Positions 8,528-16,854 of a stretch of 58,756 nt of DNA are shown here, piece after piece. The notes under the pieces were generated by a model that made no database searches, had not been told where the DNA came from, and saw nothing but the letters and a program-made list of their open reading frames with translations. The stretch lies in NCBI GenBank assembly GCA_964292325.1, contig CAXYVG010000009.1:1-58756 (forward strand), in the 5' to 3' direction. Source of the stretch: CTSoil-075 sp964292325 (GTDB lineage Bacteria; Bacillota; Negativicutes; DSM-13327). Numbering within the stretch: position 1 is the stretch's first letter; each line of letters starts with the position of its first letter. The position numbers and the translations under genes were made by a program.

Positions 8528-9661
8528 ATGTTTGAACGATCGGCATGGGCAGAAATTGATTTAGGGGCAATTGCACATAATATAAGGCAAATCAGAAGAA
8601 AAACAGCAAAGGATGCTAAAGTTTGTGCGGTTGTGAAAGCTGATGCCTATGGGCATGGGGCTATCGCAGTCGCCCAAACTGCAATACAGGCAGGTGCTGA
8701 TAGACTGGCAGTTGCAATTGTCAATGAAGCAGTAGAACTAAGAAAAGCTGGATTTCGGGTGCCAATATTAGTACTAGGGCATACGCCAGCATGCCAGGCC
8801 GTACTCGTGGCAGAAAATGATATTACACAAACCATCTTTTCTATTGATTCAGCCCAGGCGTTATCGGCTGCTGCTGCTACGCTTGGCAAGAGCATTAAAG
8901 TACATATAAAAATTGATACGGGCATGAGCAGAATCGGCATTCGGCCTGAAGAGGCAGGTGCATTTGCAGTAGCTGTCAATCGTCTGCCAGGTATTGAAAT
9001 AGAAGGTGTATTTTCTCATTTTGCAAGTTCAGACAGCCAGGATAAAAGTTTTACGTATGAGCAATATAGCCGCTTTATGGATGCTATGAAGTATATCGAA
9101 GGCAAGGATATCAAGATTCCGATTCGGCATATTGCAAATAGTGCAGCCATATTGGATTTACCGGATATGCATTTGGATATGGTACGGGCGGGCATCATTA
9201 TATATGGGCTGTGGCCTTCTGATGAAGTGGATCACCAGGTAGAACTGATACCAGCAATGAAATTTAAGACGCAAGTAGGATTTGTAAAAGAGGTTTCACC
9301 ACAAGTATCGATTAGTTATGGACGAACTTATTTTACCAACAAGCCGAGTCTTATTGCGACATTACCAATAGGCTATGCTGACGGTTGGTCACGTTTATTG
9401 GCCAATAAAGCGACGGTATTGGTACGTGGGCAGCAAGCGCCATTAGTTGGCAGGGTATGTATGGATCAGTGCATGATTGATGTGACTGATATTCCGGGAG
9501 TCGCGCCAGGTGATGAAGTGTTATTATTTGGCGGCAAGGATTTGCCAGTAGAAAAAATTGCTGATTATATGGGGACAATCAACTATGAAATTATATGCAT
9601 GGTAGGCAAACGAGTGCCTAGATTTTATATAGGATCATCGGATGCCGATCGTATTTTTTGA
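8528..9661 (+). CDS. alr: Alanine racemase
   Basis: A PLP enzyme that interconverts L- and D-alanine for peptidoglycan; cytoplasmic. The PLP lysine lies in VVKADAYGHGA near residue 38. The second catalytic residue is the Tyr of SYGRTYF near 265. The CMDQCMIDVT region is also typical. I chose ATG 8528 (MFERSAW) because GGAGGG lies seven bases upstream; the earlier in-frame ATG 8513 is too close to its own site. At 377 residues the length is normal. Whether it serves growth or spores (germination control) cannot be told from here. Confidence 0.95.
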   Translation: MFERSAWAEIDLGAIAHNIRQIRRKTAKDAKVCAVVKADAYGHGAIAVAQTAIQAGADRLAVAIVNEAVELRKAGFRVPILVLGHTPACQAVLVAENDITQTIFSIDSAQALSAAAATLGKSIKVHIKIDTGMSRIGIRPEEAGAFAVAVNRLPGIEIEGVFSHFASSDSQDKSFTYEQYSRFMDAMKYIEGKDIKIPIRHIANSAAILDLPDMHLDMVRAGIIIYGLWPSDEVDHQVELIPAMKFKTQVGFVKEVSPQVSISYGRTYFTNKPSLIATLPIGYADGWSRLLANKATVLVRGQQAPLVGRVCMDQCMIDVTDIPGVAPGDEVLLFGGKDLPVEKIADYMGTINYEIICMVGKRVPRFYIGSSDADRIF

Positions 9662-9721
9662 GTGTAGTAGGAGATTCACATAAAATGTCGAATATATTCA
9701 AAAATGATTGGAGGAATTACC

Positions 9722-10504
9722 ATGTCTGATGAACAAGATTGGGAATTATTTAAGCAAAAATTCAAAAAAAAAGCCAGTATTGATTTGAATGATTATAAAC
9801 CAGCCCAGATGCAACGGCGGATTAATAATTTGATGGGGCGTTATGGGGCGCGTACATATGTAGATTTTTTTAACTTATTAGATAAAGACAGTCGGTTATA
9901 TAAAGAATTCATTGATTATATGACGATTAATGTTACGGAATTTTTTCGTACACCAGAAAAGTTTTCAGAACTTGAAACTAAGGTTTTGCCGGAGTTATTA
10001 GCTAAAAATCCTAAACTGAATATATGGAGTGCAGGTTGCTCTGTAGGGGCTGAGCCTTATTCATTGGCAATGATTCTAAAAGATTTAACACCGAATGTAA
10101 GGCATCGCATTTTGGCAACTGATCTGGATGTGGAAATGTTAGCGAAGGCTAGAAGTGGTGTGTATACCAGCACTGAGTTTAAGAATATTTCCAATAACCG
10201 GGCGTCTAAGTACTTTAAACAAGTAAATTCGACGTATGTTATCGATGAAGATATTAAATCTCGCATCGAATTTAAGCAGCATAACTTACTGCTTGATAAG
10301 TTTGATACTGGATTTGATCTGATTTTATGCCGTAATGTGGTGATCTATTTTACAGAAGAAGCAAAAGATGGATTATATCGCCGATTCTTAAACTCACTGA
10401 AACCAGGCGGCGTGATGTTTGTTGGCGGTACAGAAGCCATATTAAATTTCCGTGAGATTGGCTTTACTAATTATTTGCCATTCTTTTACCGCAAACCTTT
10501 ATAA
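9722..10504 (+). CDS. cheR: CheR-type chemoreceptor methyltransferase
   Basis: It methylates glutamates on chemoreceptors with S-adenosylmethionine during adaptation. The N-terminal helical domain ends at YMTINVTEFFRTPEKF. The methyltransferase core has WSAGCSVGAEPYSLAM (SAM-binding), ILATDLD and LILCRNVVIYFTE. Start at ATG 9722 behind GGAGG with a seven-base gap; 260 residues. It stands alone, with no other che gene near. It converges on the dac gene with a six-base overlap of the 3' ends. Confidence 0.92.
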   Translation: MSDEQDWELFKQKFKKKASIDLNDYKPAQMQRRINNLMGRYGARTYVDFFNLLDKDSRLYKEFIDYMTINVTEFFRTPEKFSELETKVLPELLAKNPKLNIWSAGCSVGAEPYSLAMILKDLTPNVRHRILATDLDVEMLAKARSGVYTSTEFKNISNNRASKYFKQVNSTYVIDEDIKSRIEFKQHNLLLDKFDTGFDLILCRNVVIYFTEEAKDGLYRRFLNSLKPGGVMFVGGTEAILNFREIGFTNYLPFFYRKPL

Positions 10505-11659
10505 GACTCCCCAGCTAGCGAGAAGGCGGAATGTATGTAATAGGTAGTATAAGAATGTTCTGGTATTCGTATGTTCATCGATTGTTTGTCCGGCAATGAT
10601 ATCTACTGTTTTTACCGCTTGTTGACGTACAAAAAAGACAATTTCACCAACCTTTTGCCCCTGATATACAGGGGCCTTTATTATTTCTGGTAAATCAATA
10701 GTGACGGTAATATCTTTATAATCCTTCGTGTTTACGAGTAAGATGGCTTGGCTACTGGCGATCGCATCTACTACAGGGCTCAGTCCATTTTCTATAGGAA
10801 TAGCAGAGATAATATCGTCTTTATTAGCATACTCATATAATTCGTAAGTGGCAAAACCATATTTTAATAGCGCAAGCGAATCATTCCAGCGAGAGTGATC
10901 ATGTAGTACTACCGCAATTAGCTGTTGATTGCCTCTAGTCGCACTGGATATAAGGCATGGTCCAGCTTGGCCGGTCGTACCGGTCTTAACTCCATCTACT
11001 TCTTCGAGTAACCATAACAATTTATTTGTGTTTCGAAGATGTTGGTCATGTTCTTTTCCTCGTCGATCTAGCCAATCAATATCTGTTTCACGTGTATCAA
11101 CAATTGCTGCAAAAGTGGGATTGGTTAATGCGTATCTGGTGATCCACGCTAAATCAAAAGCGGTAGAATAATGCTGAGCTGCTGTCAAACCGTGAGGATT
11201 GGCAAAATGACTATCGAGGGCACCCAAGGTATCGGCTTTATCATTCATAAGGATGACAAAGTTTTCAACCGATCCAGCTAAATGTTCAGCAATCGCTACT
11301 GCTGCATCGTTGCCGGAACGTAGTAATAGCCCAGTGACTAATTCCCTTAGCAAGATTTTTTGCCCAGCAGTTAAATGCATAGATGAACCAGCTGTGCTGG
11401 CTGCTCGCAAGCTAACAGTCACCTCATCATCAAGATGCCCACTTTCCAGCGCAATAATGGCTGTTAGTACTTTTGTAGTACTAGCTGGAGCGCTATGAAT
11501 ATGACTTTTTTTCTCATATAAAATTTGTCCGGTTTTAGCATCCATTAAAATAGCCGATTCCGCATGAATGGTTAGTGGTGCACTCATACCAATCTGAGTC
11601 GGTAGAAAGAGCAACAACCATACGATAAAGGTGATGGTAAGCTTAGTAGATAAAAACAC
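10499..11659 (-). CDS. Serine-type D-Ala-D-Ala carboxypeptidase (DacA/DacF family PBP5-like)
   Basis: It removes the last D-Ala of peptidoglycan side chains outside the cytoplasmic membrane. The N-terminus is a signal peptide (hydrophobic TFIVWLLLFLP, cleavage near HAES). The active-site motifs are STTK in the N-terminal third, SGND, and KTGTTG. The C-terminal domain and final hydrophobic stretch fit the PBP5/DacF shape, with an amphipathic membrane anchor. I start at GTG 11659, which has GGAGG eight bases upstream; the longer TTG start has no such site. A spore-related DacF or a vegetative DacA are both possible. Confidence 0.9.
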   Translation of the reverse strand: MFLSTKLTITFIVWLLLFLPTQIGMSAPLTIHAESAILMDAKTGQILYEKKSHIHSAPASTTKVLTAIIALESGHLDDEVTVSLRAASTAGSSMHLTAGQKILLRELVTGLLLRSGNDAAVAIAEHLAGSVENFVILMNDKADTLGALDSHFANPHGLTAAQHYSTAFDLAWITRYALTNPTFAAIVDTRETDIDWLDRRGKEHDQHLRNTNKLLWLLEEVDGVKTGTTGQAGPCLISSATRGNQQLIAVVLHDHSRWNDSLALLKYGFATYELYEYANKDDIISAIPIENGLSPVVDAIASSQAILLVNTKDYKDITVTIDLPEIIKAPVYQGQKVGEIVFFVRQQAVKTVDIIAGQTIDEHTNTRTFLYYLLHTFRLLASWGVL

Positions 11660-11783
11660 ATGAAGTTCCTCCTCTATAAAGTTATTATAGTATATTGTCA
11701 ACGCTAGCTAATCATGCGAGTTATTCGGTATAATTTTGTTGTCATATGCGTAAAATGCAAGAGGTTATAGAGGAGGGAATGGT

Positions 11784-11924
11784 ATGTTTACATTGCGCAC
11801 GAAGTTATTGGGCGCTGTAGTTGGTGTAATATTATCTGTTAGCGTGTTAGCAGAAGGCATGCTTGCTTATGATGGTAAAGTGATTAAAAAAGTACCAACT
11901 ACCCATAAGGTAGTCAGTTTGTAA
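11784..11924 (+). pseudogene. 5' part of a split polysaccharide deacetylase gene (signal peptide and leader)
   Basis: ATG 11784 has an excellent binding site (GAGGAGGG). The 46 codons give a signal peptide (hydrophobic core GAVVGVILSVSVLA) and then KVPTTHKVVSL before TAA. In NodB-family deacetylases this leader runs straight into the catalytic TFDDGP or TIDDGP motif. The missing continuation is found at 34828, where the reading is FKVVALTIDDGP in the same phase. Joining the two at the second GT of GTA-GTC (11913) and GTG-GTG (34831) gives a 233-residue secreted deacetylase. So this is half of an interrupted gene, not a stand-alone peptide. The join is inference; the two halves are visible. 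Confidence 0.85.
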
Positions 11925-11925
11925 G
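11905..11925. other. Proposed left attachment junction (attL) of the serine-recombinase element
   Basis: The deacetylase leader diverges here from gene sequence into element sequence. AAGGTAGTC on this side matches AAAGTGGTG at the right junction, with GT as a shared dinucleotide, as large serine recombinases need. The recombinase gene ends 33 bases further in. Confidence 0.6.
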
Positions 11926-11957
11926 AACAATCTGCAACACGTGCAAAAAAATATAGA

Positions 11958-13448
11958 TCATCTTTCGAACCAAAATTCAAACTGATCCTCGGTTTTAACA
12001 ACAAAAATCTTATAACTAAATTGCAGCATAATGCTTCTCTTTTGTTCAAACGTGGTAGCCTGCAAAATATCATTGATTGGTATTTCGGCAGGTTTATTTT
12101 TATTGTGAATCATCGATAAGTGACTGAGGGATAGGTCAATACTGGCTATTTCTTTATTAAGGTCATTAATTTGTTTAGTAGCGGTGGGGTTATCAATCAT
12201 GCCATCCTTAAACCACTCTACAATGCCGATTTTCCTTTGTAGTAGAGCTTCTTTTTGTGTATTCATTTGTAAGATTTCATTGGAATAGTCCCTAGAATTA
12301 TCGTTTTTAATATAGTTACTAATGTCAGTTTGTCCTGATGCAATTAGTTTTAGAGTATCCCAAACTTGTGAATCTAAATAATCAGCTTGTATACGGCGAT
12401 TACCACAGCGTTGCCTTTTGTAATTGGCGTTACTTTCACTGATACAAAAATAATAAAAATACAAAACATCGTCACTGTTTTTCCTTTTGCCATGGCATAC
12501 AGTCGCTGTTAGCTTTCGGTTACAAAGAGGGCAATAGAGTATGCCTTGCAATAGGTAGTTATGCTGGGTATTGCGTTTAGAAATAGATTGATTGACTGCT
12601 AATTGCTGCTGGGCCTGCTCCCATATTTCTCTTGAAACAATAGGGGGGATATCAATCAGTACATGTTTTTCCAAAGGTGCTTTAGTCGTTTTAATTTTTC
12701 TTTGTCCAATTTGTTTGCAGGATAAATAAAATTGATGATATTCTCCGCAATACATTGGTTTTTTTAGAATGTCATGAATATGACTTGCTGAGAACGGCTT
12801 ATTCTCCTTATTTAAAAGGTTTCGTTTTCTTAATTCATCTGTTATCCTGTAAATTCCTAATTTGTTATTTACGCATAATGAATAGATTAATGCAACAACT
12901 TCCCCTTCCGACTCATTGATCGTGTATAGACTTTTTTCAATGTCCCAATCAAAGCCGTAGGGTTGGCTATTTTGAACAATTTTACCCTCCATGGCTTTAG
13001 TACGCTTTCCTCGTGTAGTTCTTTCTCTAATTTTGGCTTTTTCAAATGCGGCTATTGCTCCACGAATGCTGAAAAAAAGTTTACCCTCTGGAGATACATC
13101 GTAATCACCTGTCACAAAGGTCAATTTCGCTCCAGCCCGTTCAATATCATCAGCTATTAACAATATATGTGTAAGGTTGCGCGCAAGGCGATCAGGGTCA
13201 TAGACGCAGATATAATCGTTTTTACCGACCAGTCCAGCATATAAATCATTTCGTAATTTATCCATTTCAGGGCGATCTATAAACTCACCAGAATAACCAT
13301 CATCAATGTATTCTTTGCCAACGAAGAGTCCCATTTCAGAAAATTTTGATCGACATGCTTCAAGCTGGCTATTAATCCCGTAGCCAGTTTTGGCTTGTTC
13401 TTCCGTTGATACACGAGCGTAGATTACATGCATCGTTTTCACATCCAT
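11958..13448 (-). CDS. Large serine recombinase
   Basis: A site-specific integrase/excisionase of the resolvase superfamily. The N-terminal catalytic domain has YARVSTEEQ with the nucleophilic Ser near residue 14, then the YICVYDPDRLAR motif. A recombinase domain follows (around 165-270), then a zinc-ribbon region (CPLCNRK and a later Cys pair near CISES and RCG) and a coiled-coil stretch. At 496 residues it is the size of SpoIVCA/CisA or TP901-type integrases. Its stop codon lies 33 bases from the proposed attL, the classic position for such integrases. Inferred role: insertion and excision of the 22.9-kb segment from the deacetylase gene. Confidence 0.93.
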   Translation of the reverse strand: MDVKTMHVIYARVSTEEQAKTGYGINSQLEACRSKFSEMGLFVGKEYIDDGYSGEFIDRPEMDKLRNDLYAGLVGKNDYICVYDPDRLARNLTHILLIADDIERAGAKLTFVTGDYDVSPEGKLFFSIRGAIAAFEKAKIRERTTRGKRTKAMEGKIVQNSQPYGFDWDIEKSLYTINESEGEVVALIYSLCVNNKLGIYRITDELRKRNLLNKENKPFSASHIHDILKKPMYCGEYHQFYLSCKQIGQRKIKTTKAPLEKHVLIDIPPIVSREIWEQAQQQLAVNQSISKRNTQHNYLLQGILYCPLCNRKLTATVCHGKRKNSDDVLYFYYFCISESNANYKRQRCGNRRIQADYLDSQVWDTLKLIASGQTDISNYIKNDNSRDYSNEILQMNTQKEALLQRKIGIVEWFKDGMIDNPTATKQINDLNKEIASIDLSLSHLSMIHNKNKPAEIPINDILQATTFEQKRSIMLQFSYKIFVVKTEDQFEFWFER

Positions 13449-13555
13449 ATTTCCTAATTTAAGTCCTACTCATTCAAGTTTATTAAGCTATGGCATAATA
13501 AATAACCGTAATTAGGACAATCAAGTCTTACATATATTGCCGTGAGGTGATAGCA

Positions 13556-13708
13556 ATGAAAAAGAAAGAACTGCAGTTAGTTTTCAAGGGATTCCGAGAT
13601 GCTGAAACAGGGAAATTTGAACCATTACCAAGTCCTAGTGAATTGGAACGTTTATTGAAAATAATGGGCGAAGTGATTTGTGGTAGGCAAACTAATCATG
13701 CAGGCTAA
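13556..13708 (+). CDS. Small protein of 50 residues, divergent from the recombinase
   Basis: ATG 13556 has GAGGTGA upstream. The product starts MKKKELQLVFKGF and contains a PLPSPSELERLL stretch that looks like the start of a helix. It has no signal or membrane segment. It is transcribed away from the recombinase across a 107-base gap, a position where a recombination directionality factor could sit, but nothing in the sequence proves that. I do not recognise a family. Confidence 0.55.
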   Translation: MKKKELQLVFKGFRDAETGKFEPLPSPSELERLLKIMGEVICGRQTNHAG

Positions 13709-13786
13709 TTGCCTGCAACCTAAAAATGTACAAGCATGAAAGTGTTCTTTTGGTCACAATAATGAACGTAATAGCAATAATTGTCG

Positions 13787-13810
13787 AAAAGTAAAGGAAT
13801 CTTTACTTTT
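13787..13810. promoter_or_regulatory. Palindromic operator copy 1 with overlapping promoter, before the MATE gene
   Basis: AAAAGTAAAG-GAAT-CTTTACTTTT is a perfect 10-base palindrome. TTTACT in its right arm can serve as -35, with TATGTT 16 bases later as -10. The same core, AGTAAAG-N4-CTTTACT, recurs at 19031 before the second gene block. No T run follows, so this copy is not a terminator. Confidence 0.65.
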
Positions 13811-13942
13811 GGTCGTTCTAAAATATGTTAAGTTAGTAGTAGTGGTAAATTAATTTTAATATTGCAATACTCTAGCAAGCGATAAATGAAATTTATTTAC
13901 GAAATAGGGGTGATTTAAGACTTTGTGGAGGTGGCAGATAAT

Positions 13943-15751
13943 ATGCAGCAAGCAGCAAAGCAAATAGTGTTACTTGCTGACAGTGATAACTTTATAAAAA
14001 AAGTTTTTACGCAGCATGTTACTTCATCTGTGATTTCAATGTTTGGCGTAATGGTCAGTACTATGGCAAACTGTCTTATTACAGGTAATGTATTAGGAGC
14101 AATGGGACTTGCGGTTATGAGCGTAGTTACGCCAGTTTATTTTGTATTCGCCACTATTGGTGCGCTTATTGGTGTAGGTGGTTCAACACTTGCATCATAT
14201 GCGATTGGACAGGATGATCAGGATTCGGCTAATACAGCGTTGACCTTATCTGTTATATTGGTAGTCGGATTTTCAGTGATTACTTCAGTGTTAGGGTTAA
14301 GTATTCTGCGTCCCTTATTATATCTTTTAGGTGCGACGGATGAATTATATCCAATGGCTAGTGCTTATAGTGAAATTTATATTTTAGGCGGTATAGGAAC
14401 GGCAATGTTTTATTTGCCATATAATTTTCTTAAGTTAATGGGACGGTTACGCCTGTTGACTGGATTGTTTTTAGGCATGGCAGTATTGAATGTCATATTA
14501 GATTTATTATTTTTAATTCAATTTAGGATGGGGATTTCTGGTGTGGCCTGGGGAACCGTGATATCATCTATGATTGTTGCTGTAGGAGGTACAGCATGTC
14601 TTGTCCGAGGGCAAGGTGCTTTTCAGCTTGTAGGATTGCGGGGACGCGGAAAAGATATTTTGGAATTAATGCGTCTTGGCACTCCGGCGGCAATGAATAA
14701 CATAGCAACATTTTTACGGTCTTTATTGCTAAATCGGATTGTTTTGTTGACAGCTGGTAGCATTGGATTAACTGCGTTCAGTATAGTTTCGACAGTGGGA
14801 ATTTTATCAATTACAGTCCTTTCGGGTTTATCACAGGCTACAGTACCTTTTGTTAGTGTATTTACCAGTGAACGTGATAATGTCAGCGTGAGGCGGATCG
14901 AGAAGCAGGCATTTCGTTTAGGACTCATATTGATGGCCGTGCTTACTGCTATAATAATTATTTTTTCAGAACCGTTGTGCCAGGTATTTGGTGTGTATGA
15001 TGAACTTACTTTGTCAGCTGCATCTCATGCCGTAGAACTATTTGCAATCAGCCTCATACCTTCGGTATTATGCTATATTTTTATTGCTTATTATCAATCC
15101 GCAGGTTTTACTTGGATTGCTAATTTGATGACAGTATGCCGGTCTTTCGTGTTCATAATTTTATCAGCATATCTTTTAGCGCCACTAGTAGGGCTGTTTG
15201 GCGTTTGGATTTCTTTTGCAATTGCAGAGTGTTTAACGCTATGTACCCTTTTTATAATACTATTTTCTTGTCGTAAACAAGAAAGGCGATCCAGTATATT
15301 ACTGCTTGACCTTAAGGCAGAAATGAACGGTTCTTATATTTCTTTTGTTGTTAAGCCAGAAACTGAATCTATTGTGGAAAGCGTGGGAAAAATTGCTGTT
15401 TTTTGCGAGCAGAATAATTTAGGCGTGAAGCAGACGATGTTGGTTCGTTTATCGTTAGAAGAGATGATGGTCAGTATCCGGGATCATTGTCTTTTGAATA
15501 TGCCAGAACAAACGATGGATGTACGTATTTTAGTTGTTCCTGACAGCGAAAAAAAGAATGGCATTATGGTCATCCTGCGTATCCGTAATAGTGGACCGTG
15601 TTTTAATCCTATTGGCTATTATGAAAAACATAAAGCGCAAGGTCTTATTGATGAAGGCGATTCCTTGGGAATAGAAATGATTATCAAGGCGGCTGAAAGC
15701 GTGAACTATAAAAGTACATTTGGGGTAAATAATCTTACAGTGATACTCTGA
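13943..15751 (+). CDS. MATE-family transporter fused to an RsbW-like ATPase domain
   Basis: The first 440 or so residues are a MATE antiporter with about twelve hydrophobic helices, normally exporting drugs or organic cations by H+ or Na+ exchange. After the charged break near SCRKQERRSS come about 140 soluble residues with an HATPase look: LSLEEMMVSIRDH (N-box-like Glu), LRIRNSGPCFNP (G1-like) and SLGIEMI (G2-like), as in anti-sigma kinases. That domain would face the cytoplasm. Start at ATG 13943 behind GGAGGTGG. It is the first gene of the block with the acetyltransferase and phosphatase. Direct control of transport by partner switching is inferred. Confidence 0.8.
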   Translation: MQQAAKQIVLLADSDNFIKKVFTQHVTSSVISMFGVMVSTMANCLITGNVLGAMGLAVMSVVTPVYFVFATIGALIGVGGSTLASYAIGQDDQDSANTALTLSVILVVGFSVITSVLGLSILRPLLYLLGATDELYPMASAYSEIYILGGIGTAMFYLPYNFLKLMGRLRLLTGLFLGMAVLNVILDLLFLIQFRMGISGVAWGTVISSMIVAVGGTACLVRGQGAFQLVGLRGRGKDILELMRLGTPAAMNNIATFLRSLLLNRIVLLTAGSIGLTAFSIVSTVGILSITVLSGLSQATVPFVSVFTSERDNVSVRRIEKQAFRLGLILMAVLTAIIIIFSEPLCQVFGVYDELTLSAASHAVELFAISLIPSVLCYIFIAYYQSAGFTWIANLMTVCRSFVFIILSAYLLAPLVGLFGVWISFAIAECLTLCTLFIILFSCRKQERRSSILLLDLKAEMNGSYISFVVKPETESIVESVGKIAVFCEQNNLGVKQTMLVRLSLEEMMVSIRDHCLLNMPEQTMDVRILVVPDSEKKNGIMVILRIRNSGPCFNPIGYYEKHKAQGLIDEGDSLGIEMIIKAAESVNYKSTFGVNNLTVIL

Positions 15752-15824
15752 TTTAATAATGGATGGGTTCAGGCTTGGCTATTTGTCGCACAACTAAAAC
15801 CTGAATCCCCTGGGAGGACATATT

Positions 15825-16850
15825 ATGCATTATCATATACTTCAAAACCCTGAAAAAGGAAAAAGCATCCGGGTGAGGTTCCGGCCATTTGAAAATAAGG
15901 ATGCGCCGGAATTTATCCGCTGCATTCACTCTGAATATGGGGATACCTACTTTAAACGTAGCTTTTATCAGGCAGAAACGTTTATTGAGGAGAATGAGAG
16001 CGGTCATATAAGGTTCTTGACGGCTGAGCTGGATAATGGTGAAATTGCAGGGATGTTGGCTATTAAACGGTTCTTACCGCGTGAGGATATGTGTGAAATC
16101 GCTTCGGCGATCTTTAAGCAGGAATACCGGGGGTATCATATGTCTTGGCCGTTTCTCCAGTATGCTATGGAGATCGTGGATTTGATGAAGGTGTCGGCGG
16201 CATACTGTTTGCCAGTAGTGTTTCATAAGATCACAGAAGTTCCGATGGAGAGGCTGGGGCTTATTCCCTGCGGCTTTATTTTTTCCGTATTCCTAATGAA
16301 GAACATTCAGCATTCCTATCCGAAGGATGAAAATTTGAAGCATCCGCAAGGTGTGATGATCCAGATGAAAGATAAGAAGGATGCGGGCGTTCTGTTCCTG
16401 CCGCAAGTACATCTTGATTTCGCCGCCAAGTTGTATGGCGATTTGGGTGCGCAATTTTCGTTTGGTAGCGGTCAGCCGGAACTTTACGGGGAAAGTCAGC
16501 TGTTTTTTGTAAATGATTCATTACAGCAAAATTGTGCCATTCATGTCGATCATGCTGGAGCGGATCTTGTTTCACGAATTTTAGAGATCCGTGCGGCTCA
16601 TACAGCACCATATCAGACATTCAATGTTTTTTTAAATGTAAGTGATAACAGCGCACCAATCGCTTATCAAGAAATTATAAAATTGGGTTATTTTTTTACA
16701 GGCTTTCAGCCGCTGTGCAGTGCACGGGAAATCATGATTCTGCATGATCCTCAGAATGTACCACTTCATTTGGATGACTTTGTATTGACCGAACGATTCC
16801 ATAAGGTGCTGGATTATATTAAGTTATTCGAGCAGGAGATAAGGTGTTGA
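15825..16850 (+). CDS. GNAT-type acetyltransferase, long two-part form
   Basis: The N-terminal half looks like a GNAT fold: RFRPFENKDAPEFIRCIHSEYG at its start (given here by its first and last residues 15-36), then GEIAGMLAIKRF and EYRGYHMSWPFLQYAME, an acetyl-CoA-binding-like region. The C-terminal half (from about 185) is a second domain ending in QEIIKLGYFFTGF, also GNAT-like. At 341 residues it is twice a normal GNAT. The substrate is unknown. A good site (GGGAGGACATATT) precedes ATG 15825, and the phosphatase gene begins four bases after its stop. Confidence 0.6.
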   Translation: MHYHILQNPEKGKSIRVRFRPFENKDAPEFIRCIHSEYGDTYFKRSFYQAETFIEENESGHIRFLTAELDNGEIAGMLAIKRFLPREDMCEIASAIFKQEYRGYHMSWPFLQYAMEIVDLMKVSAAYCLPVVFHKITEVPMERLGLIPCGFIFSVFLMKNIQHSYPKDENLKHPQGVMIQMKDKKDAGVLFLPQVHLDFAAKLYGDLGAQFSFGSGQPELYGESQLFFVNDSLQQNCAIHVDHAGADLVSRILEIRAAHTAPYQTFNVFLNVSDNSAPIAYQEIIKLGYFFTGFQPLCSAREIMILHDPQNVPLHLDDFVLTERFHKVLDYIKLFEQEIRC

Positions 16851-16854
16851 CGAC

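Noticed and set aside
11784..11924. A complete 46-residue secreted peptide gene
   Set aside because: The sequence after the signal peptide matches the leader of NodB deacetylases and its continuation exists in phase at 34828, so a split gene explains it better.
13449..13555. Operator TCCTAATT/AATTAGGA between recombinase and the small gene
   Set aside because: The eight-base AT-rich arms are 50 bases apart, which is close to chance in this composition.
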